64,000 bases of DNA from Pseudomonas putida (GCF_003228315.1 NZ_CP029693.1:372001-436000), one strand, 5' to 3'; positions 28,303-37,701 are shown, counted from the stretch's first letter. Numbers and translations are program-made. Notes: generated by a model not told the origin, from the letters alone.

Positions 28303-30903
28303 TTAGGCTTGAACGACCGGGATGTTGGCGTTCGCTGCAGCTTCACGGAACTCGGCGATCTGGTCGAAGGACAGGTAGCGGTAGACATCGGCCGCCATGC
28401 TGTCGATCTTGCCAGCGTATTCCATGTACTCCTCGACGGTCGGCAGGCGACCCAGGATGGAAGCCACGGACGCCAGCTCGGCCGAAGCCAGGTAGACGTT
28501 CGCGCCGTCACCCAGACGGTTCGGGAAGTTACGGGTCGAAGTCGACACTACAGTCGAGTTCGGCTCTACACGTGCCTGGTTACCCATGCACAGCGAGCAG
28601 CCTGGCATTTCCATGCGGGCGCCAGCCTTGCCGTAGATGCCGTAGTAGCCTTCTTCGGTCAGTTGGTGAGCGTCCATCTTGGTCGGAGGCGACAGCCACA
28701 GACGGGTTGGCAGCTGACCCTTGACCTGATCCAGCAGTTTACCGGCAGCGCGGAAGTGACCGATGTTGGTCATGCACGAACCGATGAACACTTCGTCGAT
28801 CTTCTCGCCCTGTACGGAGGAGAGCAGACGGGCGTCGTCCGGGTCGTTCGGCGCGCAGAGCACAGGCTCCTTGACGTCGGCCAGGTCGATCTCGATGACT
28901 TCGGCGTATTCGGCGTCCTTGTCCGCTTCCAGCAGCTCAGGGTTGGCCAGCCAGGCTTCCATCGCTTGAGCACGACGCTCCAGGGTACGGGCATCGCCGT
29001 AGCCTTCGCCGATCATCCAGCGCAGCAGGGTGATGTTCGACTGCAGGTACTCGGCGATCGACTCTTTGGACAGCTTGATGGTGCAACCGGCAGCCGAACG
29101 TTCTGCCGAGGCGTCGGACAGTTCGAAGGCTTGCTCGACGGTCAGGGTTTCCAGACCTTCGATTTCCAGGATGCGGCCGGAGAAGGCGTTCTTCTTGCCT
29201 TTCTTCTCGACGGTCAGCAGGCCTTTCTGGATCGCGTAGTAAGGGATGGCATGAACCAGGTCACGCAGGGTGACGCCAGGCTGCAGCTTGCCCTTGAAGC
29301 GGACCAGGATCGACTCAGGCATGTCCAGCGGCATGACGCCGGTGGCAGCGGCGAACGCGACCAGGCCGGAACCGGCCGGGAACGAGATGCCGATCGGGAA
29401 ACGGGTGTGGGAGTCACCACCGGTACCGACGGTGTCTGGCAGCAGCATGCGGTTCAGCCACGAGTGGATGATGCCGTCGCCCGGACGCAGGGACACGCCG
29501 CCACGGGTCATGATGAAGTCAGGCAGGGTGTGGTGGGTGGTCACGTCGATCGGCTTAGGATAAGCCGCGGTGTGGCAGAAGGACTGCATCACCAGGTCGG
29601 TCGAGAAGCCCAGGCACGCCAGGTCTTTCAGTTCGTCACGGGTCATTGGACCGGTGGTGTCCTGAGAACCCACGGTGGTCATTTTCGGTTCGCAGTAGGT
29701 GCCCGGACGGATACCGGTCACTCCGCAAGCCTTGCCGACCATTTTCTGCGCCAGGGTGAAACCCTTGGTGCTTTCAGCCGGTGCTTCTGGCTTCTTGAAC
29801 AGAGTCGAAGGTGGCAGACCCAGCTCGGCGCGAGCTTTTTCGGTCAGGCCACGGCCGATGATCAGCGGAATACGGCCGCCAGCACGTACTTCGTCCAGCA
29901 GGACCGGGGTCTTCATTTCGAAGGTGGTCAGGACTTCGTCGGTGCCGTGCTTGCAGACTTTGCCAGCATGCGGGTACAGGTCGATCACGTCGCCCATGTG
30001 CATGTTGGAAACGTCGAATTCGATTGGCAGTGCGCCAGCATCTTCCATGGTGTTGTAGAAGATCGGAGCGATCTTGCTGCCGAAGCAGAAACCGCCGGCA
30101 CGCTTGTTCGGCACGTAAGGAACGTCGTCGCCGAAGAACCACAGTACGGAGTTGGTTGCCGATTTACGCGAAGAACCGGTACCGACAACGTCGCCCACGT
30201 AGGCGATCGGGAAGCCGGCGTTGCGCATTTCTTCGATCTGCTTCATCGGGCCGGTCTTGCCTTGCTCATCCGGAACGATGCCGTCACGGGCCATTTTCAG
30301 CATGGCCAGGGCGTGCAGCGGGATGTCAGGACGGGACCAGGCATCGGGAGCAGGGGACAGGTCGTCGGTGTTGGTTTCGCCGGTGACCTTGAACACGCGC
30401 AGGCTGATCTTGTCGGCCAGGGTCGGACGCTTCACGAACCACTCGGCGTCAGCCCAGGACTGCAGCACGGCCTTGGCGTGAACGTTGCCGTTCTTGGCTT
30501 TTTCAGCCACGTCGTGGAAAGCATCGAACATCAGCAGGGTGTGCTTGAGTTCTTCGGCGGCTACTGGTGCCAGTTCGGCGTCGTCCAGCAGGTTTACCAG
30601 AGTCACGATGTTGTAGCCGCCCTGCATGGTGCCGAGCAGTTCAACAGCGCGCTTCTTGTCGATCAGAGGGGAGTTGGCTTCGCCTTTGGCGATGGCGGAG
30701 AGGAAGCCGGCCTTGACGTAGGCTGCTTCGTCCACTCCTGGCGGAACGCGATTGGTGATCAGGTCAACGAGGAAAGCTTCTTCGCCAGCCGGGGGATTTT
30801 TCAGCAGCTCGACCAGGCCTGCAGTTTGTTCGGCGTTAAGCGGCTGGGGAACGATACCCAGTGCTGCGCGCTCTTCGATATGTTTGCGGTAGGCTTCAAG
30901 CAC
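28303..30903 (-). CDS. acnB: Aconitate hydratase B
   Basis: An 866-residue bifunctional aconitase / 2-methylisocitrate dehydratase of the TCA cycle, cytoplasmic. AcnB carries an N-terminal HEAT-like domain before the swivelling domain (the reverse of AcnA), and the N-terminus here ([15 protein letters not shown]) is of that type. The [4Fe-4S] ligands lie in [13 protein letters not shown] and [11 protein letters not shown]. The GTG start at 30903 follows GAGG at 9 nt and matches the family start; the frame runs 16 codons further without similarity. Length is normal. It has a long upstream region with unusual secondary structure and a strong terminator, so it is a single-gene unit. Confidence 0.97.
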   Translation of the reverse strand: MLEAYRKHIEERAALGIVPQPLNAEQTAGLVELLKNPPAGEEAFLVDLITNRVPPGVDEAAYVKAGFLSAIAKGEANSPLIDKKRAVELLGTMQGGYNIVTLVNLLDDAELAPVAAEELKHTLLMFDAFHDVAEKAKNGNVHAKAVLQSWADAEWFVKRPTLADKISLRVFKVTGETNTDDLSPAPDAWSRPDIPLHALAMLKMARDGIVPDEQGKTGPMKQIEEMRNAGFPIAYVGDVVGTGSSRKSATNSVLWFFGDDVPYVPNKRAGGFCFGSKIAPIFYNTMEDAGALPIEFDVSNMHMGDVIDLYPHAGKVCKHGTDEVLTTFEMKTPVLLDEVRAGGRIPLIIGRGLTEKARAELGLPPSTLFKKPEAPAESTKGFTLAQKMVGKACGVTGIRPGTYCEPKMTTVGSQDTTGPMTRDELKDLACLGFSTDLVMQSFCHTAAYPKPIDVTTHHTLPDFIMTRGGVSLRPGDGIIHSWLNRMLLPDTVGTGGDSHTRFPIGISFPAGSGLVAFAAATGVMPLDMPESILVRFKGKLQPGVTLRDLVHAIPYYAIQKGLLTVEKKGKKNAFSGRILEIEGLETLTVEQAFELSDASAERSAAGCTIKLSKESIAEYLQSNITLLRWMIGEGYGDARTLERRAQAMEAWLANPELLEADKDAEYAEVIEIDLADVKEPVLCAPNDPDDARLLSSVQGEKIDEVFIGSCMTNIGHFRAAGKLLDQVKGQLPTRLWLSPPTKMDAHQLTEEGYYGIYGKAGARMEMPGCSLCMGNQARVEPNSTVVSTSTRNFPNRLGDGANVYLASAELASVASILGRLPTVEEYMEYAGKIDSMAADVYRYLSFDQIAEFREAAANANIPVVQA

Positions 30904-31358
30904 AGTTATTACCCTCATCAGTGGTCCCAAATGGGTGTCCGGGACGCTCATCCCGAAATTGCCGTACTCATGCGCTGCATGGCGTTGTGAGCCACTTAGC
31001 CAGAATTACCGACAATTCCTTACAGAAGCTGCTTTCAAAGTTTTACGCCTGCAGAACGGGAGCTGATGAGGGTTGGCGTTGGGCTTTTCCCCGCTGGAAA
31101 AACCCTCCGCCAACACCGCTCTGAAGGAACGACTGTGCTCGTGACGCTTTGAAAACAGCTTCTAACGGACATTGGCGCCTAAAAAGGCTGGCTGATTCTA
31201 CGGCAAAAAAAAATTAAAGGTAAGCCGGTGTGTATTGGACTTTGGTGGAGGCGTTGTTCAGGGCGCGATTGGCCATGGCCCTGAACCTGGAGGGGTGATC
31301 AATGGCGGACAAAGGGCTAACATGCCGGCCTGTTTCACTTTTTTGCGTTTGCCTACCT
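30904..31358. other. 455-bp gap between acnB and the DUF1289 gene
   Basis: A divergent region. It holds the nested inverted repeats at 31024-31163, an A-run with weak coding potential near 31205-31215, and no REP element. No ORF with a ribosome site or similarity was found; the frames through it are short. Promoters for both genes should lie here but are not identifiable with confidence. Confidence 0.65.
31024..31163. other. Large nested inverted-repeat structure upstream of acnB
   Basis: Outer arms AGAAGCTGCTTTCAAAG (31024-31040) and CTTTGAAAACAGCTTCT (31147-31163) pair at 16 of 17 positions. Inside lies a second hairpin (31072-31114) with stems GTTGGCG/CGCCAAC, GGG/CCC and TTTTCC/GGAAAA around a 5-nt loop. 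It starts 121 nt before the acnB start codon. It could be a structured 5' leader, a small RNA on either strand, or a remnant of a small inverted-repeat element. Confidence 0.55.
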
Positions 31359-31829
31359 ATGCCCAATCAGACCATCAAGACCCCCTGCGTCGGCCTTTGC
31401 TCCACTGTTTACGGTGATCTGGTCTGCCGTGGCTGCAAGCGTTTCCACCACGAAGTGATCCACTGGAACGGTTACAACGAGGAAGAAAAGCGCGCGGTGT
31501 GGCTGCGTCTGGAGCAGTTGCTGTCCCAGGTGATGGCGGCCAAGGTGGAGATTTTCGATACGGCGTTGCTGCGTACCCAGCTGGAGCAACGCAAGATCCG
31601 CTTCGTGCCCCATCAGTCGGCGTATTGCTGGGCCTACCAGTTGATCGCCCGGGGCGCCCGGGTGATCAACAACCTGGAGGCCTACGGGATGGTCTTGCTG
31701 CCGGAGTTTCGCGAGTGGAACCTGCCGGAATTGCGCGATGCCATCGACCGGGAGTTTTTTCTGCTGTCCGAGGCGCATTACCAGCGATATATCGCACCCG
31801 GTTTCCTCAAGGACGCGTTTGGCGCCTGA
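31359..31829 (+). CDS. DUF1289 domain protein
   Basis: A 156-residue protein. The N-terminal DUF1289 domain (about residues 5-60) is clear, with TPCVGLCSTVYGDLVCRGC, whose four cysteines are likely to bind a metal or a cluster, then FHHEVIHWNGYNEEEKRAVW. The remaining hundred residues form an extension common in Pseudomonas homologues, with no known domain. Function unknown. MPNQTIKTPC was chosen as the start since similarity begins there; the open frame begins 19 codons earlier. The next gene is convergent, and a REP doublet follows. Confidence 0.82.
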   Translation: MPNQTIKTPCVGLCSTVYGDLVCRGCKRFHHEVIHWNGYNEEEKRAVWLRLEQLLSQVMAAKVEIFDTALLRTQLEQRKIRFVPHQSAYCWAYQLIARGARVINNLEAYGMVLLPEFREWNLPELRDAIDREFFLLSEAHYQRYIAPGFLKDAFGA

Positions 31830-31839
31830 TTTCAAAAGC

Positions 31840-31905
31840 TTCGCGAGCAGGCTCGCTCCCACAGTTCGATATGCAATTCCCTGTGGGAGCGAGCCTGCTC
31901 GCGAA
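31840..31905. repeat. REP doublet 14 (family A, 20-nt loop)
   Basis: A TTCGCG-first pair in the convergent gap between the DUF1289 and universal stress genes; loop AGTTCGATATGCAATTCCCT. Confidence 0.95.
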
Positions 31906-31930
31906 GGCGTCCTGACAGGCGCCGTAAATT

Positions 31931-32794
31931 TCAATGCCTGCCAGCAATCTCCTCCAAATGATCCTCAATCTCCTGCGGCTTGAGCACCAGCACGTCGCTC
32001 TCCACCGCATCGAGCACCACTTCCGCCGTATTGCCGATCAACGTCCCTGAAATCCCGCTGCGCGCCACGGTGCCGATCACCGTCACCGCTGCCTGCAGTT
32101 TGTGGACCATGAACGGAATCAGCACATCCGCCGGACCTTCCTCGATGTGCAGGTGCGCATCGTCGATATCGAACTCCGCCTGGAACGCCTGGCATTGCTC
32201 GCGATAGCGCGCCTCGATGGTTTCCTTGAGCTGGAAGGTCGGGTCGGCGGACGACAGCATCGGCGAGGGATGGGCGCTGATCACGTGCAATTGCGCCCTG
32301 GCCAGGCTGGCGATGTCGTAACCGTGATCGATGATGGTGTTGTGCAGGTGGCGGTGCTCCGGGTCGGAATTGCCTACGTCAATGGCCGCCAGAATCACTT
32401 TGTCCTTCCAGGAACCGGCGGTTTTCACCAGCAGCACGGGCGTTGGGCAATGGCGCAGCAGTTTCCAGTCAGCCGGCGTCAGCAGGGCTCTTTTCAACGC
32501 GCTGTCGGGGAAGTGCTGCTTGATGACCAGCCCGCAACCTTCGGCCTGCTGCACATCGACGATGGTTTCATGCAGGCTCGAATTCCAGGCCTGTTCGGTG
32601 GTGACGCTGAAACCATCCTCCAGCAATGCCGCCTTGAGCACGCTCAACATCGCGCTGTGGTCATGCTTGGGGTCGCACACCAGCAGATGCAGATGCGCCT
32701 GGGTCACGCCGGCAATCAATTTGGCCCGTTTGAGCGCCAGGCTTTCCGCGTGTTCGGGTTCGATGACCACCAGAATGCTGCGAATGGCTTGCAT
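31931..32794 (-). CDS. Universal stress protein with two tandem Usp domains
   Basis: A 287-residue UspE-like protein. Domain 1 (about 1-140) begins MQAIRSILVVIEPEHAESLA; domain 2 (about 150-287) starts KDKVILAAIDVGNSDPEH and ends with the ATP-loop-like VTVIGTVARSGISGTLIGNTAEVVLD. The second domain therefore keeps the G-x2-G-x9-G(S/N) type loop, while the first does not show it clearly. Usp proteins help survival of stasis, oxygen limitation or oxidants. AGGAG precedes the start at 32794; 26 in-frame upstream codons are spurious. It is divergent from miaE. Confidence 0.87.
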   Translation of the reverse strand: MQAIRSILVVIEPEHAESLALKRAKLIAGVTQAHLHLLVCDPKHDHSAMLSVLKAALLEDGFSVTTEQAWNSSLHETIVDVQQAEGCGLVIKQHFPDSALKRALLTPADWKLLRHCPTPVLLVKTAGSWKDKVILAAIDVGNSDPEHRHLHNTIIDHGYDIASLARAQLHVISAHPSPMLSSADPTFQLKETIEARYREQCQAFQAEFDIDDAHLHIEEGPADVLIPFMVHKLQAAVTVIGTVARSGISGTLIGNTAEVVLDAVESDVLVLKPQEIEDHLEEIAGRH

Positions 32795-32954
32795 GATCGG
32801 GATCTCCTGAAATGAAAAAGCACGGCGTTGCACAACTATAGTTGCTGGCTGCCGACCGGTGCGTTGATACATATCAACGGTTGGCGGCTGGTGGTCTGCG
32901 GGCAGGCCGGTATAATCGGCGCCCTTCGTTTTGAACCTTTATCCCGTGGGCCCC

Positions 32955-33563
32955 ATGATCCTTCCCGAAATTCACGAATTCCTTGGCTGTCGCACCCCCG
33001 ATGGCTGGGTCCAGGCCGCGCTGGCCGATCAGGAAACCCTGCTGATCGACCACAAGAATTGCGAATTCAAGGCCGCCAGTACCGCGCTGAGCCTGATTGC
33101 CAAGTATCACTCCCATGTTGATCTGATCAACATGATGTCGCGGCTGGCCCGGGAAGAGCTGGTGCATCACGAACAGGTCATGCGCCTGATGAAAAAACGC
33201 AAGATCGAGCTGCGCCAGCTGTCCGCCGGGCGTTATGCCTCGGCGCTGCGCAAGGTGGTGCGCAGTCACGAGCCGGTCAAGCTGGTGGATACCCTGGTGG
33301 TCGGCGCGTTCATCGAGGCTCGCAGTTGCGAGCGTTTCGAGGCGCTGGTGCCGCATCTGGATGAAGAGCTTGGCAAGTTTTACTTCGGCCTGCTCAAGAG
33401 TGAAGCGCGGCATTTTCAGGGGTATTTGAAACTGGCTTACCAGTATGGGGAGGCCAAAGACATCGCCAACGTGATCGACCGCGTGCGCGCCGCCGAGCAG
33501 GAACTGATCGAATCCCCGGACGTTGAGTTCCGCTTCCACAGCGGTATCCCGACCGCCGCCTGA
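32955..33563 (+). CDS. miaE: tRNA-(2-methylthio-N6-isopentenyl-A37) hydroxylase MiaE
   Basis: A 202-residue di-iron monooxygenase that hydroxylates ms2i6A37 in tRNA to ms2io6A. The ferritin-like four-helix bundle is seen with iron ligands in NCEFKAASTALSLIAKYH, REELVHHEQVMRLMKKR and AFIEARSCERFEAL, and later in KSEARHFQGYLKLA. The length fits the family. ATG at 32955 starts MILPEIHEFLG as in homologues; 8 codons upstream were dropped. No neighbour is functionally linked. The 3' end runs into a REP doublet. Confidence 0.93.
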   Translation: MILPEIHEFLGCRTPDGWVQAALADQETLLIDHKNCEFKAASTALSLIAKYHSHVDLINMMSRLAREELVHHEQVMRLMKKRKIELRQLSAGRYASALRKVVRSHEPVKLVDTLVVGAFIEARSCERFEALVPHLDEELGKFYFGLLKSEARHFQGYLKLAYQYGEAKDIANVIDRVRAAEQELIESPDVEFRFHSGIPTAA

Positions 33564-33568
33564 CCCTT

Positions 33569-33666
33569 GTAGGAGCGAGCATGCTCGCGATGGTCGTGAA
33601 CGATAACGCTGGTTGTCTGACACCCCGCGTTGCCTGTGCCTCCATCGCGAGCATGCTCGCTCCTAC
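33569..33666. repeat. REP doublet 15 (family A, 52-nt loop)
   Basis: GCATGC-centred units enclose a loop with GTGAACGATAACGC and GACACCCCGCG. The last 4 bp overlap the 3' end of the GFA gene. Confidence 0.95.
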
Positions 33667-34151
33667 AGGTTTAACCCCAATCGTTCATGCCAATCCGCAA
33701 TGGATTCTTCGGGGTATCCATCAAACTGCTTATCCCCCGGTCGGACGTCGACCTCCACCCAGGGTGCCCTGGAGTCGAGCAGCAAATGCGTGTGCTCCGG
33801 CGGCACCGGCAGCGGCGTATCAATGGCAGAGGCAAAAGGGTGGATCAGTTCCGGCCACTCCGGGCTGAACAACCACAAACCCGAACCACACACCGAGCAG
33901 AAATGCCGTTCGGCACTGCTACGGTGGGCACGCGCCTCGCCTTCGCCCTTGAGCAGCGCATGGTAGATCGCGATGTTCTTGCGCCCGCGCACTTTCAGGC
34001 TGTCGGCGTCACCGGCGATGTTGATCGCGTAACCGCCGCCGCCCTGGGTCTTGCGGCAGATCGAGCAATAGCAGCGTTGGTAAGGGTAGGGGTGGGCGCT
34101 GGTCAGGCTGAACGACACCGCGCCGCAATGGCAGGAGCCTTCGAGATGCAT
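33663..34151 (-). CDS. GFA family (CENP-V/GFA domain) protein
   Basis: A 162-residue zinc protein of the glutathione-dependent formaldehyde-activating (Gfa) fold. Zinc ligands are in GSCHCGAVSF (CxC), RCYCSICRK (CxxC) and FCSVCGSGLW (CxxC). The family is broadly annotated as carbon-sulfur lyase, but most members have no proven reaction, and this one is not beside glutathione or formaldehyde genes. The stop codon overlaps a REP unit, so the REP hairpin is transcribed at its end. Confidence 0.85.
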   Translation of the reverse strand: MHLEGSCHCGAVSFSLTSAHPYPYQRCYCSICRKTQGGGGYAINIAGDADSLKVRGRKNIAIYHALLKGEGEARAHRSSAERHFCSVCGSGLWLFSPEWPELIHPFASAIDTPLPVPPEHTHLLLDSRAPWVEVDVRPGDKQFDGYPEESIADWHERLGLNL

Positions 34152-34217
34152 GATCGCCTCCGGTGGCTGAAGTTGTTCGGTTCAGCCTAGAAGATCTCTG
34201 GCGACGGTGCCGACGCC

Positions 34218-34282
34218 TTCGCGAGCAGGCTCGCTCCCACAGGTGATCGCATTCCAAATGTGGGAGCGAGCCTGCTCGCGAT
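34218..34282. repeat. REP doublet 16 (family A, 19-nt loop) with orphan loop sequence
   Basis: A TTCGCG-first pair. Immediately outside the right unit lies GAACGATGACGCGGTGTCAC, which resembles the start of the 52-nt loop but has no partner REP. Confidence 0.93.
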
Positions 34283-34358
34283 GAACGATGACGCGGTGTC
34301 ACTGGACGCCCACCGATAGCCGGTTCAGCATGTGCGGCTCAAAAATGAGATCACAACA

Positions 34359-35243
34359 ATGCGCCGACTCCCTTCACTGGCAGCCCTCAAAACCTTCGAA
34401 TGCGCCGCGCGCCACGCCCATTTCGGCCGGGCGGCCGCCGAGTTGTGCGTGACCGACAGCGCCGTCAGCCATCAGATCCGTCAGTTGGAAGAACAACTGG
34501 GCGTCTCGCTGTTCATCCGCGAAGGTCGCCAGGTCCGTCCAACAATGGCCGCCGGACGGCTGATGCAAAGCTTGCAACAGGCCTTCGAAATGATCGGCGA
34601 AGCCTGCGACGAGCTACGCGATCCGGCATCCCTCGCAGTGTTGCGTCTGGCGGTCACAGCAGAACTTGCGCAAAAGTGGCTGATGAACCGGCTCACGGAT
34701 TTCTACGCGCGTTACCCGCACATCACCCTGCACCTGTACGAACAGCCCATCGATGCCACCGCGCCGGGTGAGGACATCGACCTGGCGATCACCTATGGCA
34801 CCGGTCCCGTGGACAGCACGGCGTATTTCGTGCGGCCGCTGCCGGCGTTGCAGTTCTTCCCGGTCTGCAGTCCGGGTCTGTTCAACCAGGGCACCCTGAA
34901 AACCCCGAAGGATCTGGTCCGCCATTGCCTGTTGCACGACGATCAGGACGGCAAGACCTGGACCGCCTGGCTCACCAGTCACGCCGGCGACCTGCGTGCG
35001 CAACGTCAACTGTACTTTGCCCATGCCGGCTTGGCGCTTGAGGCGGCGGCGCAAGGGCAGGGCGTGGCCATGGGCGATAACCTGACCGCCCAGGAAGATC
35101 TGCTCAATGGCCGATTGGTACGGCCGTTCAACGCCAGCATGACCGCGCTGGGTCAATACGCGCTGGTGTGTGAACGGGTGCGGCTGGAGCGTCCGGCGGT
35201 GGCGCAGATGCTGGAATGGTTCAACTATCAGTTGGCCGATTGA
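34359..35243 (+). CDS. LysR-family transcriptional regulator (GcvA-like)
   Basis: A 294-residue regulator. The winged helix-turn-helix (about residues 5-65) reads LPSLAALKTFECAARHAHFG, then TDSAVSHQIRQLEEQLG. The effector domain follows with the GcvA-like spacing (AITYGTGPVDSTAYFVRPLP). Start MRRLPSL at 34359 was chosen over GTG 34332 because family similarity begins here. It precedes, in the same direction, the agmatine deiminase gene by 100 bp and probably regulates it; a perfect palindrome TTGAATTCAA lies just after its stop codon. Confidence 0.88.
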   Translation: MRRLPSLAALKTFECAARHAHFGRAAAELCVTDSAVSHQIRQLEEQLGVSLFIREGRQVRPTMAAGRLMQSLQQAFEMIGEACDELRDPASLAVLRLAVTAELAQKWLMNRLTDFYARYPHITLHLYEQPIDATAPGEDIDLAITYGTGPVDSTAYFVRPLPALQFFPVCSPGLFNQGTLKTPKDLVRHCLLHDDQDGKTWTAWLTSHAGDLRAQRQLYFAHAGLALEAAAQGQGVAMGDNLTAQEDLLNGRLVRPFNASMTALGQYALVCERVRLERPAVAQMLEWFNYQLAD

Positions 35244-35248
35244 TGAGT

Positions 35249-35258
35249 TGAATTCAAG
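35249..35258. promoter_or_regulatory. Palindrome TTGAATTCAA before the agmatine deiminase gene
   Basis: A perfect 10-bp palindrome in the 100-bp gap between the LysR gene and aguA, 86 bp before the start. The location suits an operator for the LysR protein, but a palindrome this short can occur by chance. Confidence 0.35.
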
Positions 35259-35343
35259 TATTCCGAAATAATCATCGTTGGTGGGGAGGGCGCCGGCGAC
35301 CTTAGCCTGTGGTCATTCCAATCCCCGCTGATGAGGTTTGACC

Positions 35344-36468
35344 ATGGCACGCTTGCTCGACTCCACCCCCAAACTCGATGGCTTCCGCTTGCCCGGCGAA
35401 TTCGAAGCCAAGTCCGGCTGCTGGCTCGGCTGGCCGGAGCGCACCGACGTCTGGCGCAACGGCGCCAAACCGGCGCAGAAAGTCTGGGTGCAGATCGTCA
35501 CCGCCATTTCCATGAGCGAGCCGGTCACTGTCTGCGCCTCCGCCGCGCAGTTCGCCACCGCTCGCCGGCAGTTGCCGCCGCAAGTGCGTGTGGTGGAAAT
35601 GACCTGCAACGACACCTGGTTCCGCGACAGCGGCCCGTGCTTCGTGGTTAATGACCAAAGCGGTGAAGTGCGCGGCGTCGACTTCGAATTCAATGCCTAC
35701 GGCGGCCTCGACGGTGGCCTGTACTACCCGTGGGACAAGGACGACCAGATCGCCAGCAAAATCCTTGAAATCGAACGATTCGACCGCTATCGCGCGCCGT
35801 TGATCGCCGAGCTTGGCGGCATCCAGAGCGACGGCCAGGGCAGCATCCTCACCACCGAGCAGTGCCTCCTCAACCGTAACCGCAACCAGCATCTGGGCAA
35901 GGAAGAAGTGACTCGCCGCCTGACCGACTACCTCGGCGCCGAACAGGTGATCTGGCTGCCCCGAGGCTGCAAATTCGACGAAACCGACGGCCATGTCGAC
36001 GATCTCGCGTGTTTCGTGCGCCCCGGCGAAGTGGTGCTGCAGTGGACCGATAATCGTGATGACCCGCAGTGGGAAATCTATCAGGAGGCCTACGACATCC
36101 TGCGCAGCACCCGCGACAGCCGTGGTCGCGAGCTGGTCGTGCACAAGCTGCCGCAGCCGGATGTGCTGGAGTGGACCGCCGAAGAGGCCGAAGGCCTGGA
36201 CCAACTGGACAGCACCCACACCCGTCAGGCCGGCACGAAGATCTGCGCGTCGTACATCAACTACTACGCCGGCAACAGCTCGATTGTGGTGCCGCTGTTT
36301 GGCGACCGTAACGACCGGGTGGCGCTGGCAACCCTCGCCGAACTGTTCCCGCGACACCAGATCGTCGGCATCGAAAACTCCCGGGAAATCCTCCTCGGCG
36401 GGGGCAACGTCGCCTGTATCACCATGCCGCAATACGCCGGCTCCACCCGCGGGAAAAAAGGAGCGTGA
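35344..36468 (+). CDS. aguA: Agmatine deiminase
   Basis: A 374-residue enzyme that converts agmatine to N-carbamoylputrescine and ammonia. It belongs to the guanidino-group-modifying superfamily. Catalytic residues are present: Asp in DTWFRDSGPCFV, the Glu-x4-His pair in FDETDGHVDDLACF, and the nucleophile Cys358 in GGGNVACITMPQ. The segment between GGGN and Cys differs from the common GGGNIHC. GAGG precedes ATG 35344. The periplasmic binding gene follows at once, so the two are co-transcribed. Carbamoylputrescine amidase (AguB) is not next to it, so a partner elsewhere is needed to make putrescine. Confidence 0.92.
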   Translation: MARLLDSTPKLDGFRLPGEFEAKSGCWLGWPERTDVWRNGAKPAQKVWVQIVTAISMSEPVTVCASAAQFATARRQLPPQVRVVEMTCNDTWFRDSGPCFVVNDQSGEVRGVDFEFNAYGGLDGGLYYPWDKDDQIASKILEIERFDRYRAPLIAELGGIQSDGQGSILTTEQCLLNRNRNQHLGKEEVTRRLTDYLGAEQVIWLPRGCKFDETDGHVDDLACFVRPGEVVLQWTDNRDDPQWEIYQEAYDILRSTRDSRGRELVVHKLPQPDVLEWTAEEAEGLDQLDSTHTRQAGTKICASYINYYAGNSSIVVPLFGDRNDRVALATLAELFPRHQIVGIENSREILLGGGNVACITMPQYAGSTRGKKGA

Positions 36469-36470
36469 CC

Positions 36471-37568
36471 ATGGGCCTGCACAAACTGACCCGAGCCGTG
36501 ATGCTGGTGCTTGCACCCCTGTGTGTGCAGGCCGCCGACTCCACCCAACCGGTGGTCAACCTGTACATCTGGGGCGAGTACCTGGCCCCGGACACCCTGA
36601 AGAATTTCGAGAAACAAACCGGCATCCGGGTGGTGGCCGACCATTTTGACTCCCTGGAAACCGTCGAGACCAAGTTGCTCACCGGTCGCAGTGGTTACGA
36701 CCTGGTGCTGACGGCGGGGCAGCACTTGTCCCGGGCAATCGAAAGCGGCGCGGTGCAGACCATCGACAAGCGGCAACTGCCGCACTTTGCCGGTGTCGGT
36801 GAAGAATTCCGCCAGCACATGGCAGTGTTCGATCCGGGCAATCGCTATGCCGGGATCTATGCCTGGGGCACCACGGGTGTGGGCTTTCAGGAACAAGCGG
36901 TGAAACAGCGCCTGCCCGATGCGCCCACCGACAGTTGGGCGATGCTGTTCGATCCGGCGGTGGTGTCGAAATTCGCCGATTGCGGGGTCAGCCTGCTCAA
37001 CGATCCCAACGAAGTCTTTGCCGCCGTCATGAAGTACATGGGCCTGGACATCAACCGTCAAAGCCTGGACGACCTGAAACTCGCCGAGCAGCAACTGGCG
37101 AAAATCCGCCCCTACATTCGCTATTTCGACAACGACCTGAACATCAGTGACCTGGCCAACGGCAACACCTGCGTGGCGATGTCGTGGAACGGCAACGTGG
37201 CCATCGCCGCCGGTCAGGCCGAGGCGGCGCACAAACCGTACACACTGACCTACCGGATTCCAAAAGAAGGGACGCTGATCTGGTTCGATGCCATGGTCAT
37301 CCCCAAGGATGCGCCGCATCCCGAGGCGGGCCTGGCGTTGATGGACTACCTGATGACCCCGGAGGTGATCGCGCCGATCACCGACACCATTCACTACGCC
37401 AATGCGATTACCGCGGCAGACAGCCTGATCGATCCGGCGATTCGCAATGATCCGGGCACTTACCCGCCGCAGGCCGTACGTGCGTCGTTGTACAGCAAGA
37501 ATGACAATGGCAAGGCTTTCAACCGGGCTTTGGTGCGGGCGTTCAGTCGGTTGAAGTCGGGGTTGTGA
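36471..37568 (+). CDS. Polyamine-type periplasmic substrate-binding protein (PotF/SpuD-like)
   Basis: A 365-residue secreted protein. A signal peptide ends around CVQAADS (residue about 22). The mature part is of the spermidine/putrescine group: VVNLYIWGEYLAPDTLKNFE, a typical binding Trp, then YDLVLTAGQHL, YAWGTTGVGFQ and IPKEGTLIWFDAMVIPKDAP with its Trp and Asp. AGGAG lies 7 nt before ATG 36471. It starts 3 nt after the aguA stop, so they form an operon. No permease or ATPase gene is adjacent, so it either shares another importer or acts as a sensor. The ligand is likely putrescine, agmatine or spermidine. Confidence 0.88.
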   Translation: MGLHKLTRAVMLVLAPLCVQAADSTQPVVNLYIWGEYLAPDTLKNFEKQTGIRVVADHFDSLETVETKLLTGRSGYDLVLTAGQHLSRAIESGAVQTIDKRQLPHFAGVGEEFRQHMAVFDPGNRYAGIYAWGTTGVGFQEQAVKQRLPDAPTDSWAMLFDPAVVSKFADCGVSLLNDPNEVFAAVMKYMGLDINRQSLDDLKLAEQQLAKIRPYIRYFDNDLNISDLANGNTCVAMSWNGNVAIAAGQAEAAHKPYTLTYRIPKEGTLIWFDAMVIPKDAPHPEAGLALMDYLMTPEVIAPITDTIHYANAITAADSLIDPAIRNDPGTYPPQAVRASLYSKNDNGKAFNRALVRAFSRLKSGL

Positions 37569-37603
37569 ATGGCCTGAGTTGATGTGTTGTTCTTGCTGAC
37601 GCC

Positions 37604-37686
37604 ATCGCGGGCAAGCCTTGCTCCTACAGGTTGAGTGTCGACAATAGAAACGCCGAGAACCTGTGGGAGCAAGGCTTGCCCGCGAT
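37604..37686. repeat. REP doublet 17 (family B, 35-nt loop) with orphan loop sequence
   Basis: A family B pair. Just outside the right unit stands GAACGATAACGGGG, the start of the 52-nt loop type, without a second unit. Confidence 0.93.
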
Positions 37687-37701
37687 GAACGATAACGGGG
37701 A

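Noticed and set aside
28273..30990. 905-codon open frame on the plus strand opposite acnB
   Set aside because: It is the antisense shadow of a GC-rich gene; composition is rich in Gly, Gln, His and Arg, with no family similarity, while the minus strand encodes complete AcnB.
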